This document shows positions 6,007-6,412 of a stretch of 6,412 nucleotides of DNA, piece by piece. Origin of the DNA: Verrucomicrobiota bacterium (GTDB lineage Bacteria; Verrucomicrobiota; Verrucomicrobiia; Verrucomicrobiales; Verrucomicrobiaceae); contig JAEYYS010000341.1 in NCBI GenBank assembly GCA_023428335.1, positions 1 through 6,412 on the forward strand, written 5' to 3'. Both the position numbers and the translations under genes were made by a program. The number at the start of each line of letters is the position of its first letter. The stretch's first letter is position 1. Below the pieces are notes generated by a model, which saw only the letters and a list, made by a program, of their open reading frames with translations, was not told where the DNA came from and made no database searches.

Positions 6007-6264
6007 CTTGAGGTGCCCGGGAAACCGGCAGTTTTGCGCGCGGGACAATCTTGAGGTGCCCGGGAAACTGGCAGGTTTGTGCGGGGGACAAGCTTGAGGT
6101 GCCCGGGAAACTGGCAGTTTTGTGCAGGGGACAAGCTTGAGGTGCCCGAGAAACTGGCAGTTTTGTGCGGGGGGCAATCTTGAGGTGCCCGAGAAACTGG
6201 CAGTTTCGTGCGAGGGACAAGCTTGAGGTGTCCGGGAAACTGGCAGTTTCGTGCGGGTACCAAG
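6007..6264. repeat. Tandem array of six 43-bp units
   Basis: Six contiguous units start at 6007, 6050, 6093, 6136, 6179 and 6222, each exactly 43 bases long, beginning CTTGAGGTG and ending ACAAG, ACAAT or a variant. The first half of the unit, including the palindromic core AAACTGGCAGTTT, is nearly invariant; most changes fall in the last 20 bases. There are no spacers, so this is a minisatellite-like array and not a CRISPR. All three minus-strand frames stay open simply because the unit contains no stop in those frames. Confidence 0.95.
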
Positions 6265-6269
6265 CTTGG

Positions 6270-6412
6270 TGTGCCCGCGAATCAGACGGATTCGCCCGCA
6301 AATCAGATGAATGTGCCCGCGAATCAGACGGAATAGACCGCGAATCAGAAGGATGTGCCCGCGAATCAGACGGATGTGCGCGCGAAACAGACGGATGTGC
6401 CCGCGAATCATA
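6270..6412. repeat. Tandem array of 21-bp units, running off the window
   Basis: Units begin at 6270, 6291, 6312, 6333, 6354, 6375 and 6396, the last cut by the window edge. The consensus starts TGTGCCCGCGAATCAGA and ends CGGA. Units 1, 3 and 5 are identical; units 2, 4 and 6 carry substitutions. Read on the minus strand each unit gives a seven-residue repeat (LIRGHIR), but substitutions are not concentrated at third codon positions (about 3, 5 and 4 changes at positions 1, 2 and 3), so coding is not supported. The array follows the 43-bp array directly. Confidence 0.92.

Noticed and set aside
5774..6411. Three overlapping minus-strand frames of 153-175 codons over the tandem arrays
   Set aside because: A 43-base unit without stops keeps all three frames open and cycles the same peptide through them; substitution patterns show no coding bias.
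6007..6412. CRISPR array
   Set aside because: The units are contiguous with no variable spacers and no cas gene is visible.

Overview
The window is high-GC bacterial DNA (44 of 60 bases G/C in one hand-counted line of the first complete gene). Its intergenic DNA is unusually rich in palindromes and dispersed repeats. That style (copies of an ACCACGAATGGCACGAAG-type repeat, strings of perfect hairpins), together with an SH3/BatE-like protein and a large FAD_oxidored-family protein with a C-terminal beta-sandwich, suggests a member of the Verrucomicrobiota or the wider PVC group. This placement is inferred from style and family recognition, not from a marker gene.

Layout, all genes on the + strand: (1) the 3' end of a protein with a hydrophobic segment and an SH3-like domain, up to 317; (2) a 612-residue FAD-dependent oxidoreductase beginning two bases later (320-2158), probably in the same operon; (3) about 1 kb without a convincing gene (2159-3181), a mosaic of dispersed repeats and inverted repeats that includes a 254-bp composite of about seven hairpins (2670-2923) whose two ends are inverted copies of one module; (4) a low-GC island (about 3125-3855; two lines counted at 26/60 and 29/60 G/C) carrying a 212-residue protein that resembles Imm26-type immunity proteins, followed by what may be the beginning of a second, truncated gene; (5) a secreted gamma-glutamyltransferase (4062-5780) with an intact catalytic threonine but an altered amino-group pocket; (6) about 630 bases without a gene, holding a third copy of the dispersed repeat, then six contiguous 43-bp tandem repeats and at least seven 21-bp tandem repeats that run off the window.

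Only the first two genes look functionally coupled by position. The immunity-like gene looks acquired: its base composition is foreign, no toxin is visible beside it, and its best Shine-Dalgarno/ATG lies upstream in the same frame but is cut off by a stop codon. The gamma-glutamyltransferase has its own leader and probably acts alone in the periplasm. The most notable points are the broken or leader-regulated start of the immunity-like gene, the substituted substrate pocket of the gamma-glutamyltransferase, the symmetrical hairpin composite, and the two adjacent tandem arrays whose units share a common core.
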